From positions 1 to 11,662 of the forward strand of contig JAXIUW010197399.1 in the NCBI GenBank assembly GCA_035591015.1: a stretch of 11,662 bases of DNA, written 5' to 3'. A program made the translations under genes and the position numbers. The notes beneath the pieces were generated by a model, which saw only the letters and a list, made by a program, of their open reading frames with translations, searched no databases and was not told where the DNA came from. This DNA comes from Cephalothrix simula (Eukaryota > Nemertea > Palaeonemertea > Archinemertea > Cephalotrichidae). Shown one piece after another: positions 1 through 8,674 of the stretch (positions are counted from its first letter, which is position 1; each line of letters starts with the position of its first letter).

Positions 1-9
1 CTGCGCGAA

Positions 10-59
10 GCTCATTAGCATAATTTATGAGCGGAGTGCCTATTAGGTAATAGGCACTC
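10..59. repeat. Two adjacent perfect hairpins at the window start
   Basis: GCTCAT (10-15) pairs with ATGAGC (27-32). Directly after, GAGTGCCTATT (34-44) pairs perfectly with AATAGGCACTC (49-59) around an AGGT loop. The tight tandem hairpins and GC contrast suggest the end of a repeat element that extends left of the window. Confidence 0.5.
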
Positions 60-551
60 TAGATCGTATAATTATAAACATTACACTGAAGGCACTTACA
101 AGCACATTTGGGATTGCATCAATGTCCCACGACATTGCGTGGTGGCCGCAAAATCATATCTTTCAATATCTAAGATGCTCAAATATAGTTTTCTACGAAT
201 AATAATTATTAGTTCCTATCAGTTGGCTACTACTAGGAAAATTAGTTTTTAAATACACAAAAATGTTTTCACTGAAGCAAAGACTTGTTTAATAATCAAT
301 CTAAACAATTCAAGTAGTCTGCCTTGCATTTACATAAGAAAGCTGAATAAAATAATATATACAAGGATAACATGCTTAGGGTCTATGGCACAGGTAACAA
401 GGTATGTACCAGCTCAGTAAAATGATTACGTAATATATTAACTATTTTCAATATTTTGGACAAAGTCAAAATGAGTTAAGAAATTAAACTAGAGAGAAGT
501 CTATGATTCATATTAAATTGTTTGACACTTAACATAACTATGCATTGAGCT
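60..551. other. AT-rich non-coding DNA, no gene seen
   Basis: No supported open frame, tRNA-like box pair or clear repeat was found. A short imperfect palindrome around CCACGACATTGCGTGG (129-144) is the only local structure noticed. Confidence 0.5.
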
Positions 552-629
552 ATTGAAACAAACAAGAAAAAAGACATTTAGCACATATTGTTTGAATCAA
601 ACAAGAAAAAAGACATATAGCGCATGAAT
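552..629 (+). repeat. Two-copy 39-bp tandem duplication
   Basis: The 35-base core at 552-586 recurs at 591-625 with four substitutions, giving a period of 39. Both copies contain AAACAAGAAAAAAGACAT or its close variant. It appears to be a local duplication with no coding signal. Confidence 0.75.
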
Positions 630-1292
630 AACCAGACTTCGAATGCTACAGGCTTACTGTCCAGACGCAACATAACTAAGCCATGGTTAAATCCCTGGGT
701 TTCTTTCGTTATATGATAGCTAATATTCAGTAATCAGTACTTAGATCTTCCCTATTCTGATAGGCTAACTTGGAACAGGATTAATCAAAGAACTTTGCTT
801 TAAATCGCCTAAACTCCGTAAATAAGACGTATATAGTCTACAAATGAATAGGGATTCAAAAATATCCTGATAAAGATCGATAAAGTATGTTGCCGATCGG
901 TCCACACAATGAAACTTTGTCAGCCATCAATTATGGTAACAGCTTTCCATTGACAAAAAATTTTGATGCTGAGACTTGGATGTCATACTTAAAAACGGTT
1001 AATTAATCTTCTATTCAGTAATCATGCAATGATATTGGTTTAATAAACCTAATTATCACAATAGTGTCAATTCATTGCACATTTCTATTGAAATCAATAA
1101 AGCAAATAATATTGTTTTGCGCCTGTGATATTAATGATCCTTAATTATTGACACCATAAAACGTGGACATGTGGCAAACGAAGTGGAAAAGACTGGAGGG
1201 GGCGAAATCAGGGGAAGTCAGCCCAAGTTCTTTCTATCCCGATTAGCATTGACGTAGAATACCAGAGAAGATCCTAGTATTTTAGGGTTAAA
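630..1292. other. AT-rich non-coding DNA with weak nested inverted repeats
   Basis: No gene is visible. GTGTCAAT (1064-1071) is the exact inverse of ATTGACAC (1146-1153), and TATTGAAATCAATA (near 1087-1100) is a small perfect hairpin between them. This may be an old miniature element, but the arms are short. The stretch 1190-1260 is somewhat richer in G and C, without a readable frame. Confidence 0.35.
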
Positions 1293-1421
1293 GCATAACT
1301 TGAAGTGCTTTATTGGAATAACTGGAACGAGATTGATATTTAGCCGAGGGCGCCAGCCCGAGACTAAATATCAATCGAGTTCTTCACAAGTTCCAGTAAT
1401 TCCAATCAATACAAGTTATGC
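1293..1421. repeat. 129-bp foldback with GC-rich apex
   Basis: GCATAACTTG at the left end is inverted at the right (CAAGTTATGC). Inside, GGAATAACTGGAAC faces GTTCCAGTAATTCC, and ATTGATATTTAG faces CTAAATATCAAT. The centre is CGAGGGCGCCAGCCCGAG. The right arm has about 11 extra bases. The layered pairing over the full length points to a foldback or MITE-type repeat. No clear target-site duplication was found. Confidence 0.75.
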
Positions 1422-1484
1422 GTCAAATAATTCATCACATTTAATGAATCAAATATGTGGATGATTTTCATATGCAATTGATTT

Positions 1485-1566
1485 TTGACATTTCTAGTAA
1501 ACAACCTAATTAGTTTGACATTAATTTTTCTTGCTAATTGCATTGTTTACTAAAATGTTCATGTCA
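1485..1566. repeat. Imperfect inverted repeat
   Basis: CATTTCTAGTAAACAACCTAAT near 1489-1510 is largely the inverse of ATTGCATTGTTTACTAAAATG near 1537-1557, and TGACAT outside the left arm faces ATGTCA outside the right arm. It may be a small mobile-element relic. Confidence 0.5.
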
Positions 1567-2694
1567 CGGCCCATTCTTTATTACAAATTTGCACTAAACA
1601 GTGCAATACGTCTTTATTGCACCCTTGTGCGTGCTGTATTTAACTATTGCACTATTTTGAGCTTAGCTATGTATGAAGCGTTAATTAAGAGATTTATTGA
1701 ACTATGAAAACAATAGAAAATAACATCAACTTTGATATAATGATCGTAAGCTATCATAGAGCTTAACCACAGCGATACATAGTATGCAACCCGGACAGGC
1801 CTATTTTCCACATCGGTAACTACATGTATTAGATTCGCCATTCGCAAAATTAAGATATTACCTCTTTAAAGTGAACACTTACGTATAGTAAACCACGCAA
1901 AATTTGAAATAGAAAATCATGGTATTATCGCAGAAGCATATTACCCCAAGACAATGATAGCCATTAGGGATTTTTTTCTGAGCTTTTCTATCTAACCACT
2001 TCATTTACATGTTTTTATGCATAGTGAACACTTTTGATACTGTCCAAAGTGTTAATACAGTTCATTTATAATAATACAATTAACAATAAAATGCAGATTG
2101 TAATGATTTTAGCAATTTTAAAACGAGTAGCGAATTTTCAAATAGAAAAATTGTACGCTTTTCGTATACAATTATACATCTCTACATAAAAATCTGGTTA
2201 TTATTCGAAGTATGAAATAGGCATATAAATAAGAAGAAAATAGTATTTTATTTACAAATTGAATTGTTTCAAATAATAACAATACTTACTCTGACTATAT
2301 AATACTTTAGAAATAATATATTACATTTAATATTGGCACAACAAAAAATACAATTTATGAATCATAACTTCTCATATAATTATCCAAAATGTAAGATTCA
2401 TTTATTTAGTGATAAACACCAAATTGAGCACATATCTGTGAATCTCCCGCAGAAATTTTCAAGGGGTCAGGGCCTCCCCCTATTTCTTTTTAAGAATTAA
2501 TTTATTTGAATTACTTAACATATAAATATAAAAATTATTTTGCACTCTTTTATGTGTAAAGAACCTATTACAATGGATCTATTTCAAAATACACGTACTA
2601 TCCTGTAGTAACAAAAAAATCTTAAACTGTTTGAAGGTAAAATATGATCAATAATTTTGTGCCATGAAAATGTTTTTTAAATATTTTGCTAACA
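1567..2694. other. AT-rich non-coding DNA, no gene seen
   Basis: A 67-residue minus-strand open frame at 1644-1847 has no recognisable composition or motif and is treated as chance. ATTGCAC or its inverse recurs several times between 1590 and 1650. A short GC-richer patch at 2440-2483 (with GGGGTCAGGGCCTCCCCC) stands out without an assignable function. Confidence 0.45.
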
Positions 2695-3000
2695 TGGTTA
2701 CCAAAATATAAGAATGGTCGAAGTGACAGCCATTTTGAATTTTACATGTTTAAAAAGCTGAGAAACAAATTAATGTAAGTATTTGAATTTTTTAATTCCT
2801 ATTTCTCAGCATTGAAATATGTTTAGGAATGAGTTTACCATCTACTTGTTTATTTTTGCATACTGATTATCCCTTGTTATATTGTTATTTCCCTCACTCT
2901 TTTGAAGATACATTTTCAACAATTGATGTGTTATTTTCTCCCAATTAAAAATTCAAAAAGGCTGCCACTTTGACCATACCCTTTTGGGGTATGGGAACCA
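2695..3000. mobile_element. MITE-like element with ~50-bp terminal inverted repeats
   Basis: The ends are TGGTTACC... and ...GGGAACCA. The left arm continues GGTCGAAGTGACAGCCATTTT and faces the inverse of AAAAAGGCTGCCACTTTGACC at the right, so about 50 bp of imperfect terminal inverted repeat is present, with a CCCTTTTGGGG insertion in the right arm. Internally GCTGAGAAA (2757-2765) pairs with TTTCTCAGC (2802-2810). There is no coding capacity, so it would be non-autonomous. No convincing target-site duplication was seen. Confidence 0.75.
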
Positions 3001-3150
3001 GAATAATATTTTACATGAATCATTAAATAATTATCTTACTTAATGATAGGAACAATTTAAGGCAAAACCTATTTAAAACTTAAAAAAGAAATCGGCCAGC
3101 ATAAAAAATTAATAAAAACTGTTAATCTGTCATGAAATAATTGGGACGCC

Positions 3151-3229
3151 AAACTGAGCACACATTTTTACAAATCAAACGGAAAAAGTTGTACATATAT
3201 AGAAGACTGCAGCTGGCTGTGCTCAGTTT
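3151..3229. repeat. 79-bp unit with perfect 12-bp inverted ends
   Basis: AAACTGAGCACA (3151-3162) is exactly inverted at 3218-3229. A related AAATTGAGCACA occurs at 2421-2432, which suggests a family of short ends rather than chance pairing. Confidence 0.5.
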
Positions 3230-3285
3230 TACTTGGAAAATAATTTAACTATTATTTTTGAGCGGAACTAACAATCATACATGAC

Positions 3286-3963
3286 TACACAAATGGATGC
3301 AAAAATTGGATGAGGCATGGCCAGATGTTAGCTACCTCCATAACCTATATATCACTGGAAAGGGCATGCGAAATGGAGTGAAATGGTAGTAGTTTCATGT
3401 CCCTACCACCACCTGGTGGAGGGTGGTGGTTAAAAATGTCCGAAAGAAATGGATTTGTGGCGAATAGGAAAATGGGAACCCCATAAACTATATATCCCAA
3501 GAAAGGGCATGTAAAATGCAGTTAAATGGTGGTGGTTTAATTTCCTTACCACCACCTGGTGAAAATTGGCGACTGAAAATGTTTAAATCGATAATTTTGA
3601 TTTGGAACATTTTTGACCACCATTCTTTACCTGGTGGCGGTATGAAACCACCACCACTTTACCGACGGTGGCGGTAGGGACATACTACCACCATTTTCCA
3701 GGGATGTAGGGTTCCTAATTTTCTGTTTGCCACAAATCCAAAAAAAAAAATCAATAATTTGCTGATTTTCGGCGTTTCTTTCGGACACTTTTAACCACCA
3801 CCCTCTACCAGGTGATGGTCGGGGCATAAAACTACTACCATTTCACTCCAATTAGCATGCCCTTTCCAGTGATATATAGGTTATGGGGGTTCCTAAAGCC
3901 CTTATATGAGAAACTAGCTAACATCAGGCCATGCCTCATCCAAATTTTCCATCCATTTGTGTA
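3286..3963. mobile_element. 678-bp nested foldback transposon-like element, copy 1 (full length)
   Basis: The two halves are inverted copies of each other from end to end, starting TACACAAATGGATG and ending CATCCATTTGTGTA in inverse sense. Each arm also contains two diverged direct subunits with a spacing of about 143 bp: in the left arm, CCATAACCTATATATC at 3338 and CCATAAACTATATATC at 3481, each followed by a GGGCATG block and a (T)ACCACCACCTGGTG block. There are thus four related subunits in ++/-- arrangement. The TA at both ends could be a TA target duplication as in Tc1/mariner-type MITEs; this is inference. It has no transposase, so it is non-autonomous. The 66-residue open frame at 3627-3827 is a by-product of the repeat. 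Confidence 0.85.
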
Positions 3964-4778
3964 TCCAGTAGGGCGATTCCCCTAGAAAGTGTCGTTTGGG
4001 ACAATTAAAAACGCTCATATGTCATGATACATTCTTGATGAACTACAGTTAACCACCACGCCAAGCAACTTCAAATTTTTATTACTTTCACTAACAGGGT
4101 AACAGAAATTTAAATGTGTCAAATAGTACTCAATGATTGAAATGATCTAATCATTTTTAATAGAAATATTAAAAACTGCGATGATATAAAATTTTTGCGA
4201 ATCTTAATAAATCCGTTCTAAAAATATTTCTTAGCTTTAAAATAAAGAATGCAAATGATTTAACAATAGTTTAAATTTATAAATGACCATAAATTGTTGA
4301 TTAAAATTAGTAGAAAATAAAAATGTTTTCATTGTTGATATTTTTTAAACACTGAATAAAGGAGATAAAATTCACTTAAAGTACAGGAATATTTCAGAAC
4401 TTAAGATATTGACACTAAAAATTTAAAGTTGAAAGAAACTTGCTTTATACATCTATTAGCAAAACAATAAACTATGACATTGGTCGATTTAAATAGCAGA
4501 CAAATTGATATTACACTGCTATAAGACTGATACAATTTAAGCACCACAGGCTTGGACAAAATTTTCAATACTACATCTGCAAAAGCGCACGATCAAATCA
4601 CATATTCTTACATTTCAATATTGTGGCATGACAACACTGAATAAATATCTATGAAGCGCAATTCGTAGAGTGTTTTTGGATTATCGTATATAGTCGCACA
4701 TGCATGTGAAGGTTCTAACTGCATCAGAAATTTATAAGGGAATTAGCAAAAAGAGCAGGGTAGTGGCAATTGTCTGAG
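3964..4778. other. AT-rich non-coding DNA, no gene seen
   Basis: There is no supported frame. The only local structure is a perfect 12-bp palindrome, CACATGCATGTG, at 4697-4708. Confidence 0.5.
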
Positions 4779-4829
4779 TCATTACTTCCGGTCACATGAT
4801 TGGGAAAGTCAGTAATGAAATTATAAAAG
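4779..4829 (+). promoter_or_regulatory. Promoter-like cluster (ETS, E-box, inverted CCAAT, TATA)
   Basis: Within 51 bases are ACTTCCGG (ETS-like), GTCACATGA (E-box/M-box-like), ATTGG (inverted CCAAT) and TATAAAAG (4822-4829). TCATTACT (4779-4786) is perfectly inverted as AGTAATGA (4811-4818) around the core sites. The spacing of inverted CCAAT to TATA is short. No open frame of note follows, so any transcript would be non-coding or spliced. Each motif alone is common, so this is tentative. Confidence 0.25.
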
Positions 4830-5300
4830 CATTCTTATCACAATTAGTCTGAAACGCAAGTTAACGTCATTATTAAGTATTGACCTTGGGTCAGGATTGG
4901 TCTAATAAGAAATCATTAGAACTTTTATGAGGCCTTTTGAAATAGAAGTAATGTAAAATTACGCTTAGATATACCCTTTCAAACCTAGTACTTCTTGCTA
5001 ATGCTAATTCCCTTAGAAATTCCTGCTAGCATATAAAAAATATTTACCTTAATAATAAAATCAGGTTTAACAGTAATAACCTAATATACTTGTGTCGCTT
5101 TGAATATACACTGTTTCGGAAAAGGAATTTATTTAAAAAAAAAACACTATTCTTAACAAAAAGTGCTCCATAAATACTTTTGCCCATTATCATTGAAGTG
5201 CGATTTTTTGTGTTAAAAAATACTAACTACTACCGACCACGGTTATGATAAAATATTATCAACTAAAACAGATAGAATTTGTTATATTTTTTTTGTTTAA
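4830..5300. other. AT-rich non-coding DNA, no gene seen
   Basis: Homopolymer A runs and no readable frame; no tRNA or other RNA gene was recognised. Confidence 0.5.
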
Positions 5301-5343
5301 CGCGGTGAAATATAGGTTGATATTAATGCAATATTTTACCGCG
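5301..5343. repeat. Hairpin with 13-bp arms
   Basis: CGCGGTGAAATAT (5301-5313) faces ATATTTTACCGCG (5331-5343) with one mismatch. The CpG-containing ends stand out in very AT-rich surroundings. Confidence 0.55.
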
Positions 5344-5493
5344 GTACGTGCGAAATATTTGGCAGAAATGCAGTTTCAAAGAGGTGAGATTCAAGTATGT
5401 ACACTTAAAAGTTTTAAGGAATGAAAGGTTTGAAACACCGGTTCGAAGTATAATAGTTTAGTAGCTGATAGTTTTACCCTATTGAAAAGGAGA

Positions 5494-5601
5494 TCCATAG
5501 TGTAAAGTTTGTTTATTGGGTAGCAATCGACGGCTGGAGGAGCTATAGCGGTAACAAACGCAATAGATTTTGTGCTAATTTAACACATATTACACTATGG
5601 A
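5494..5601. repeat. 108-bp unit with perfect 12-bp terminal inverted repeats
   Basis: TCCATAGTGTAA (5494-5505) is exactly inverted as TTACACTATGGA (5590-5601). The interior is GC-richer (CGACGGCTGGAGGAGC) than the flanks. The size and ends suit a miniature transposon remnant; no target duplication was seen. Confidence 0.5.
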
Positions 5602-6770
5602 ATTAGTCTATATTTTAATCAAAATTAACTTAAATGCAAATTAAATAGAAAAAATTTAACTAAATCAAGGTCAAGGTTATTTATAACAGATCTAATGAAA
5701 TTGTCATGGAGTGAAACGAAGTATATACAGCTTTATACAACTTTACCCCGAAAATAGGCACATCATAAGCAAAGCCTACAACATATAGTACCAAATGTTA
5801 AACATTCCATTTGTTATTATTTTCAAAAGGGTCATAAGCTGGGTGAAATAAAGATTGGGGTTTAAAAAAAACACAGCAAACTGACCCACAACAATATTTT
5901 TGTTTATTTTATATGTTAAATATCATAAGCATATGGACGTATTTATGTACATCAATTACATTATGAATGTGCCCATTTTCATGTTCATGCCCTAAAATGA
6001 AATCTTGGCATAATTATGATTTTTTTCATAAAAAACTTGGTTACTATCAAGTCCACTCTATTGGTCATATCCTATATAATTAAACCCAAGCATATAAGTC
6101 AATAGAAACTCCGATATGGCACGATCGGCTATCTAAAGACTCCCTGTAAAATTATACACTATCTTATAGTATTTATACACTCCTACTGCATGTAGAGTCT
6201 ATATTAAATACTAGCACCATTCTATACAATGCAATACTAACATACTTTATTCAAATAATATGCTAAGAACAATTTTTGGCTACAGAAAGCAGTCCTTCTG
6301 ATAAAAGTAAGATTTTAAAAGGAGGAAAAATATTTTTATATAGAACATCACAATTTCAAAATAGTAAGTATTAATGAATGTTGTTATTATGTGCTAACAA
6401 CAGAATTCAATATCACTTAATTGAATCGTAAATACTTTATCACTAATAAAACTAATTTTGCTGTTCGTATGAAATATGTAAAAAGTGGCCATTGTTATAA
6501 AAGCGATACAAAAATCACCTAAATATAATATAGAAAACTTGATTATTTCTTAACAAATGCTTGATTTTTACGTATTAACGTAGAACAACATATTAGCTAA
6601 TATCACTGATTATTTATAGAGCAAAATCACTTTATAGAGCTTAATTGCACTAAATAATAAACATCATCACAGATAACCTCGCCAATAGAATGGACTTATT
6701 TGACAAAAAAAGACTAGCAATTCGCTACATCCCCCCTAGGGGCATTTTGGTCCATAAAGCAAGTTGGTCA
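5602..6770. other. AT-rich non-coding DNA downstream of MRTF, no gene seen
   Basis: No coding sequence, RNA gene or convincing repeat was found. Alternative poly(A) signals for a longer MRTF 3' UTR could lie here but cannot be told from background. Confidence 0.5.
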
Positions 6771-6822
6771 GCACCATGGTCTCTGGTGCCACCGATAGGT
6801 GGCTCGTTAATTGGTCACCAAT
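6771..6822. other. Cluster of short GC-rich hairpins downstream of MRTF
   Basis: Three short perfect stems occur in 52 bases: GCACCA/TGGTGC (6771-6789), GCCACC-GATA-GGTGGC (6788-6803) and ATTGGT-C-ACCAAT (6810-6822). The first two share two bases and cannot both form fully. The block is far richer in GC than its surroundings and is flanked by CCCCTAGGGG (6733-6742) and CCCTTTTGGGG. It sits just past the presumed cleavage site of MRTF. It could be a repeat fragment or a structured 3' flank; no known RNA family is recognised. Confidence 0.4.
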
Positions 6823-6846
6823 ATAAAGCACCCTTTTGGGGTACTA

Positions 6847-6852
6847 TTTATT
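6847..6852 (-). terminator. Candidate polyadenylation signal AATAAA for MRTF
   Basis: On the minus strand AATAAA occurs about 142 bases after the TGA, within ATCAATAAATAGTACC. The next bases downstream include GGGTGCTTT and TTGGTG, which would serve as a G/U-rich downstream element. AATAAA-like motifs are common in such AT-rich DNA, so a longer 3' UTR is possible. Confidence 0.45.
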
Positions 6853-6903
6853 GATAATTTTTTAAATAAAACTCATTCAACGTTTTATAAATAAAATTAT
6901 CAA
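6851..6903. repeat. 53-bp palindrome in the MRTF 3' UTR
   Basis: The arms TTGATAATTTT...AATAAAAC and GTTTTATAAATAAAATTATCAA pair across a short TCATTCAAC-type loop. The arms differ by small shifts in the A/T run. It lies between the stop codon and the candidate poly(A) signal and overlaps the latter by two bases, so the transcript could fold here. It may be a small repeat relic or a chance AT palindrome. Confidence 0.5.
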
Positions 6904-6993
6904 AAAAAGCTGGGTTGAACAGGTACACGCCTTTTGATATAATTTCAAACAGTTTTCGTTTTCACCACAGCTAATAATTGAGTAATACTATAC

Positions 6994-7724
6994 TCAAGCC
7001 AGCTCAATCGAAGGATTATACTCAGTTTCTTCAATATTGAATATATCTAGCACATCCGGCTTTGGAGTTAAAATTGGATCGGCAAGAAAAGTAACTGGGG
7101 CAACCGAATTGGACGGTATTTGCCCGGATCCAGAAGAAGGTAATATCACATCCAACCATTCAGAAATATCGATATTCATACCACTAGAGGAGTCATTGTC
7201 ACTAAAAGAAACCGTATTGAGGTTGGGTTCTGATCCATGCACTGAACCGCTGGTCCCACTAGTAGAACTCCCTGGTACAGCTAAGGTATTACTAATATTA
7301 TGTTTAATGGAGCTAGAGCCAATGTCCGGTAATTCAAAACTGTCGTCATTACCACTCCATTCCATACTTAAATTAAGGTCGTCACTATTTGACCAACCGT
7401 TTGTTAAAATTTGACTAAAGTCAGTCACATTTTGATTTGATCCCGTGCATATAGAGTGCGTTGTTTGTGGTTCTTTTTTAATCACAATAGATGGCGCGCT
7501 TGGTTGTACAGCTGAAACAGTAACTGTGTTAGTGTCCGACGTACGAGCTACGGTGTATTCAGTGTTTTGTGGAAAAAATACATTGCCCCCGACGATTGGG
7601 GCACTAGCCGGCGCCCCGTATGAAGACACTGACGTAGATGTATTTATCTGAGGAACTGGATTCGAGACAGAAGATGAGATTACTATTGGTGTTCGCGGAG
7701 CATCGGCTGCTGAAGCAGGAAGCT
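6994..7724 (-). CDS. MRTF: MRTF-family coactivator, terminal coding exon with C-terminal transactivation-like region
   Basis: The exon begins after TTTATCTTTTTTCAG (AG at 7726-7725) and runs to TGA at 6996-6994, adding 242 residues after the shared Glu. The open frame continues upstream to 7815, but that part is intron: splicing restores the split Glu codon and reads RAG-ELPASAA. Numbered from the first complete codon at 9319, residues 86-165 are low-complexity Ser/Thr/Pro/Val. A SUMO-type site IKKE is at 166-169. A Gly/Ser linker follows around 235-248. The C-terminus has two hydrophobic-acidic clusters, DISEWLDVILP (270-280) and DVLDIFNIEE (308-317), and ends SIELA. Such W/L/D-rich ends are typical of the potent MRTF transactivation domain, which drives SRF target genes in the nucleus. 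No signal peptide or membrane segment is seen. The middle appears poorly conserved, so function there is inference. Plus-strand open frames over this exon are antisense shadows. Confidence 0.8.
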
Positions 7725-8526
7725 CTGAAAAAAGATAAAATATTAGAATATGGTATACACAAGTCAAGTGGCCGGAAAATATGTTCTCGGAAACTATATA
7801 GAATTTACCCCCCATAAACTATACATGCATGGAGGTCTCCGCTTGCCAGAAAATCCCGGAAAGGGGCATTTCTGGCTCACTTGTGTCACTTTACTTATCT
7901 GTAGGTTGAAAGTCCGGAAATTAAAGTAGGTGAAAACGCACGCCACGTCTACTTCATAATAGAACTCGATGTATTACGAAGTAATTGATTAACCGTCTAT
8001 TTGAGCCGACCAAAGTATACTAGCTCATGAATATATTAATTAGGTCTCAGCACAGCAATTTAATAATTTAATTGTCCTGCCAAGTTAAGAACTCACAATT
8101 CAAAGCCTAGTTCTGACACACATATACATGTTTAGGAGCATGTTATTGGACTATATATTCATAAGATATATCAAATTTTTACTTTTGCAGTCAACTCGCT
8201 GTCTGATTTCCTGGCCTAGTTCACTTTATAGCATATTCACTAATTAGGGAAGGTTTAAATATATCGAGAGCATAGTATTTTCGATAATATTATATGAAAC
8301 ATCATCCTACTTTTTTCAAGTAAATGTGTTTGGAAAAAGAGATGCTTGTCAAATTTTGGGGTATTTCTCCAACATAATTTCAGTGCTCTAATTGGTCGAT
8401 CACTGACGTCATTGACGAAAATGCACCCGACTTAGGAATTTCCATCGTTTCGGCGAACGCCAGCCGAGACGTGACGCAGAGTAGTCATGCGAGAAATCTC
8501 AAATTAAAAACGCCAATTAAACTTAC
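7725..8526 (-). other. MRTF last intron (802 bp), containing CRE-like sites
   Basis: The intron is bounded by GTAAGT at 8526-8521 and CAG at 7727-7725, with a T-rich tract and a CTAAT branch-point-like motif near the acceptor. It interrupts a Glu codon in phase 1. A small hairpin (GCCAGAAA/TTTCTGGC, 7845-7876) and another near 7949-7983 (arms TACTTCATAATA / TATTACGAAGTA, one mismatch) lie inside. The donor-proximal 130 bases are visibly richer in CpG than the rest and hold a perfect TGACGTCA. No coding sequence was found in it. Confidence 0.75.
8404..8411. promoter_or_regulatory. Intronic perfect CRE palindrome with neighbouring half-sites
   Basis: TGACGTCA at 8404-8411 is followed by TTGACG, preceded by ATTGG (inverted CCAAT), with TGACGCA at 8472-8478 and TGACGTAG at about 8570 inside the adjacent exon. 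TGACGTCA is the consensus for CREB/ATF bZIP factors. Whether it is used is unknown. Confidence 0.35.
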
Positions 8527-8674
8527 CCCCAGCTCGTATTAGAATTTCCAGGACATCTTCCACTGCTTGTGACGTAGTGACGGCTGGACTCAGTATACCA
8601 CATTGAGACTCCGGCAGACCAAGCAACTTAGCAATATGCTCCGTGGTTATGGTTGAAGCTGTACTTGTGACAGG
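8527..8674 (-). CDS. MRTF: MRTF-family coactivator, penultimate exon with conserved short helical segment
   Basis: This 148-base exon gives 49 codons plus the first base of a split Glu codon. The acceptor is GCCGTTTTTCAG (AG at 8676-8675) and the donor is GGGG|GTAAGT (GT at 8526-8525), close to consensus. It enters in phase 0 and leaves in phase 1, exactly what the flanking exons need. The product starts PVTSTASTITTEHIAKLLGL and ends SQAVEDVLEILIRAG, continued as ELPASAADAP in the last exon. The pattern hydrophobic-D-D/E-x-hydrophobic-x-I-L-I-x-x-G-E followed by a P-A segment is what I recognise from the region after the coiled coil in myocardin and MRTF-A/B. I infer that it is a functional interaction or activation segment; its partner cannot be read from sequence. 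It is the strongest single argument for the MRTF call. Confidence 0.78.

Noticed and set aside
1644-1847. Minus-strand 67-residue open frame
   Set aside because: Short, without motifs, in repeat-containing AT-rich DNA, with no splice or promoter context.
3627-3827. Minus-strand 66-residue open frame
   Set aside because: It lies wholly in the right arm of the foldback element; its W-rich peptide is a translation of the ACCACCACC repeat blocks.
5430-5450. CGGTTCGAAGTA resembling a tRNA B box
   Set aside because: No matching A box, acceptor stem or T-arm pairing could be built around it.
7037-7651. Plus-strand open frames of 125 and 68 residues over the MRTF last exon
   Set aside because: They are antisense to a well-supported spliced coding exon and have no recognisable content.
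7725-7815. N-terminal extension of the last-exon frame, with an apparent Met start and hydrophobic stretch
   Set aside because: A strong polypyrimidine tract and CAG acceptor lie at the junction and splicing restores the conserved RAGELPASAA; the hydrophobic stretch is translated intron, not a signal peptide.
7808-7823. CCCCATAAACTATA matching 14 bases of the foldback subunit at 3479-3492
   Set aside because: The match does not extend; too short to call a third copy.
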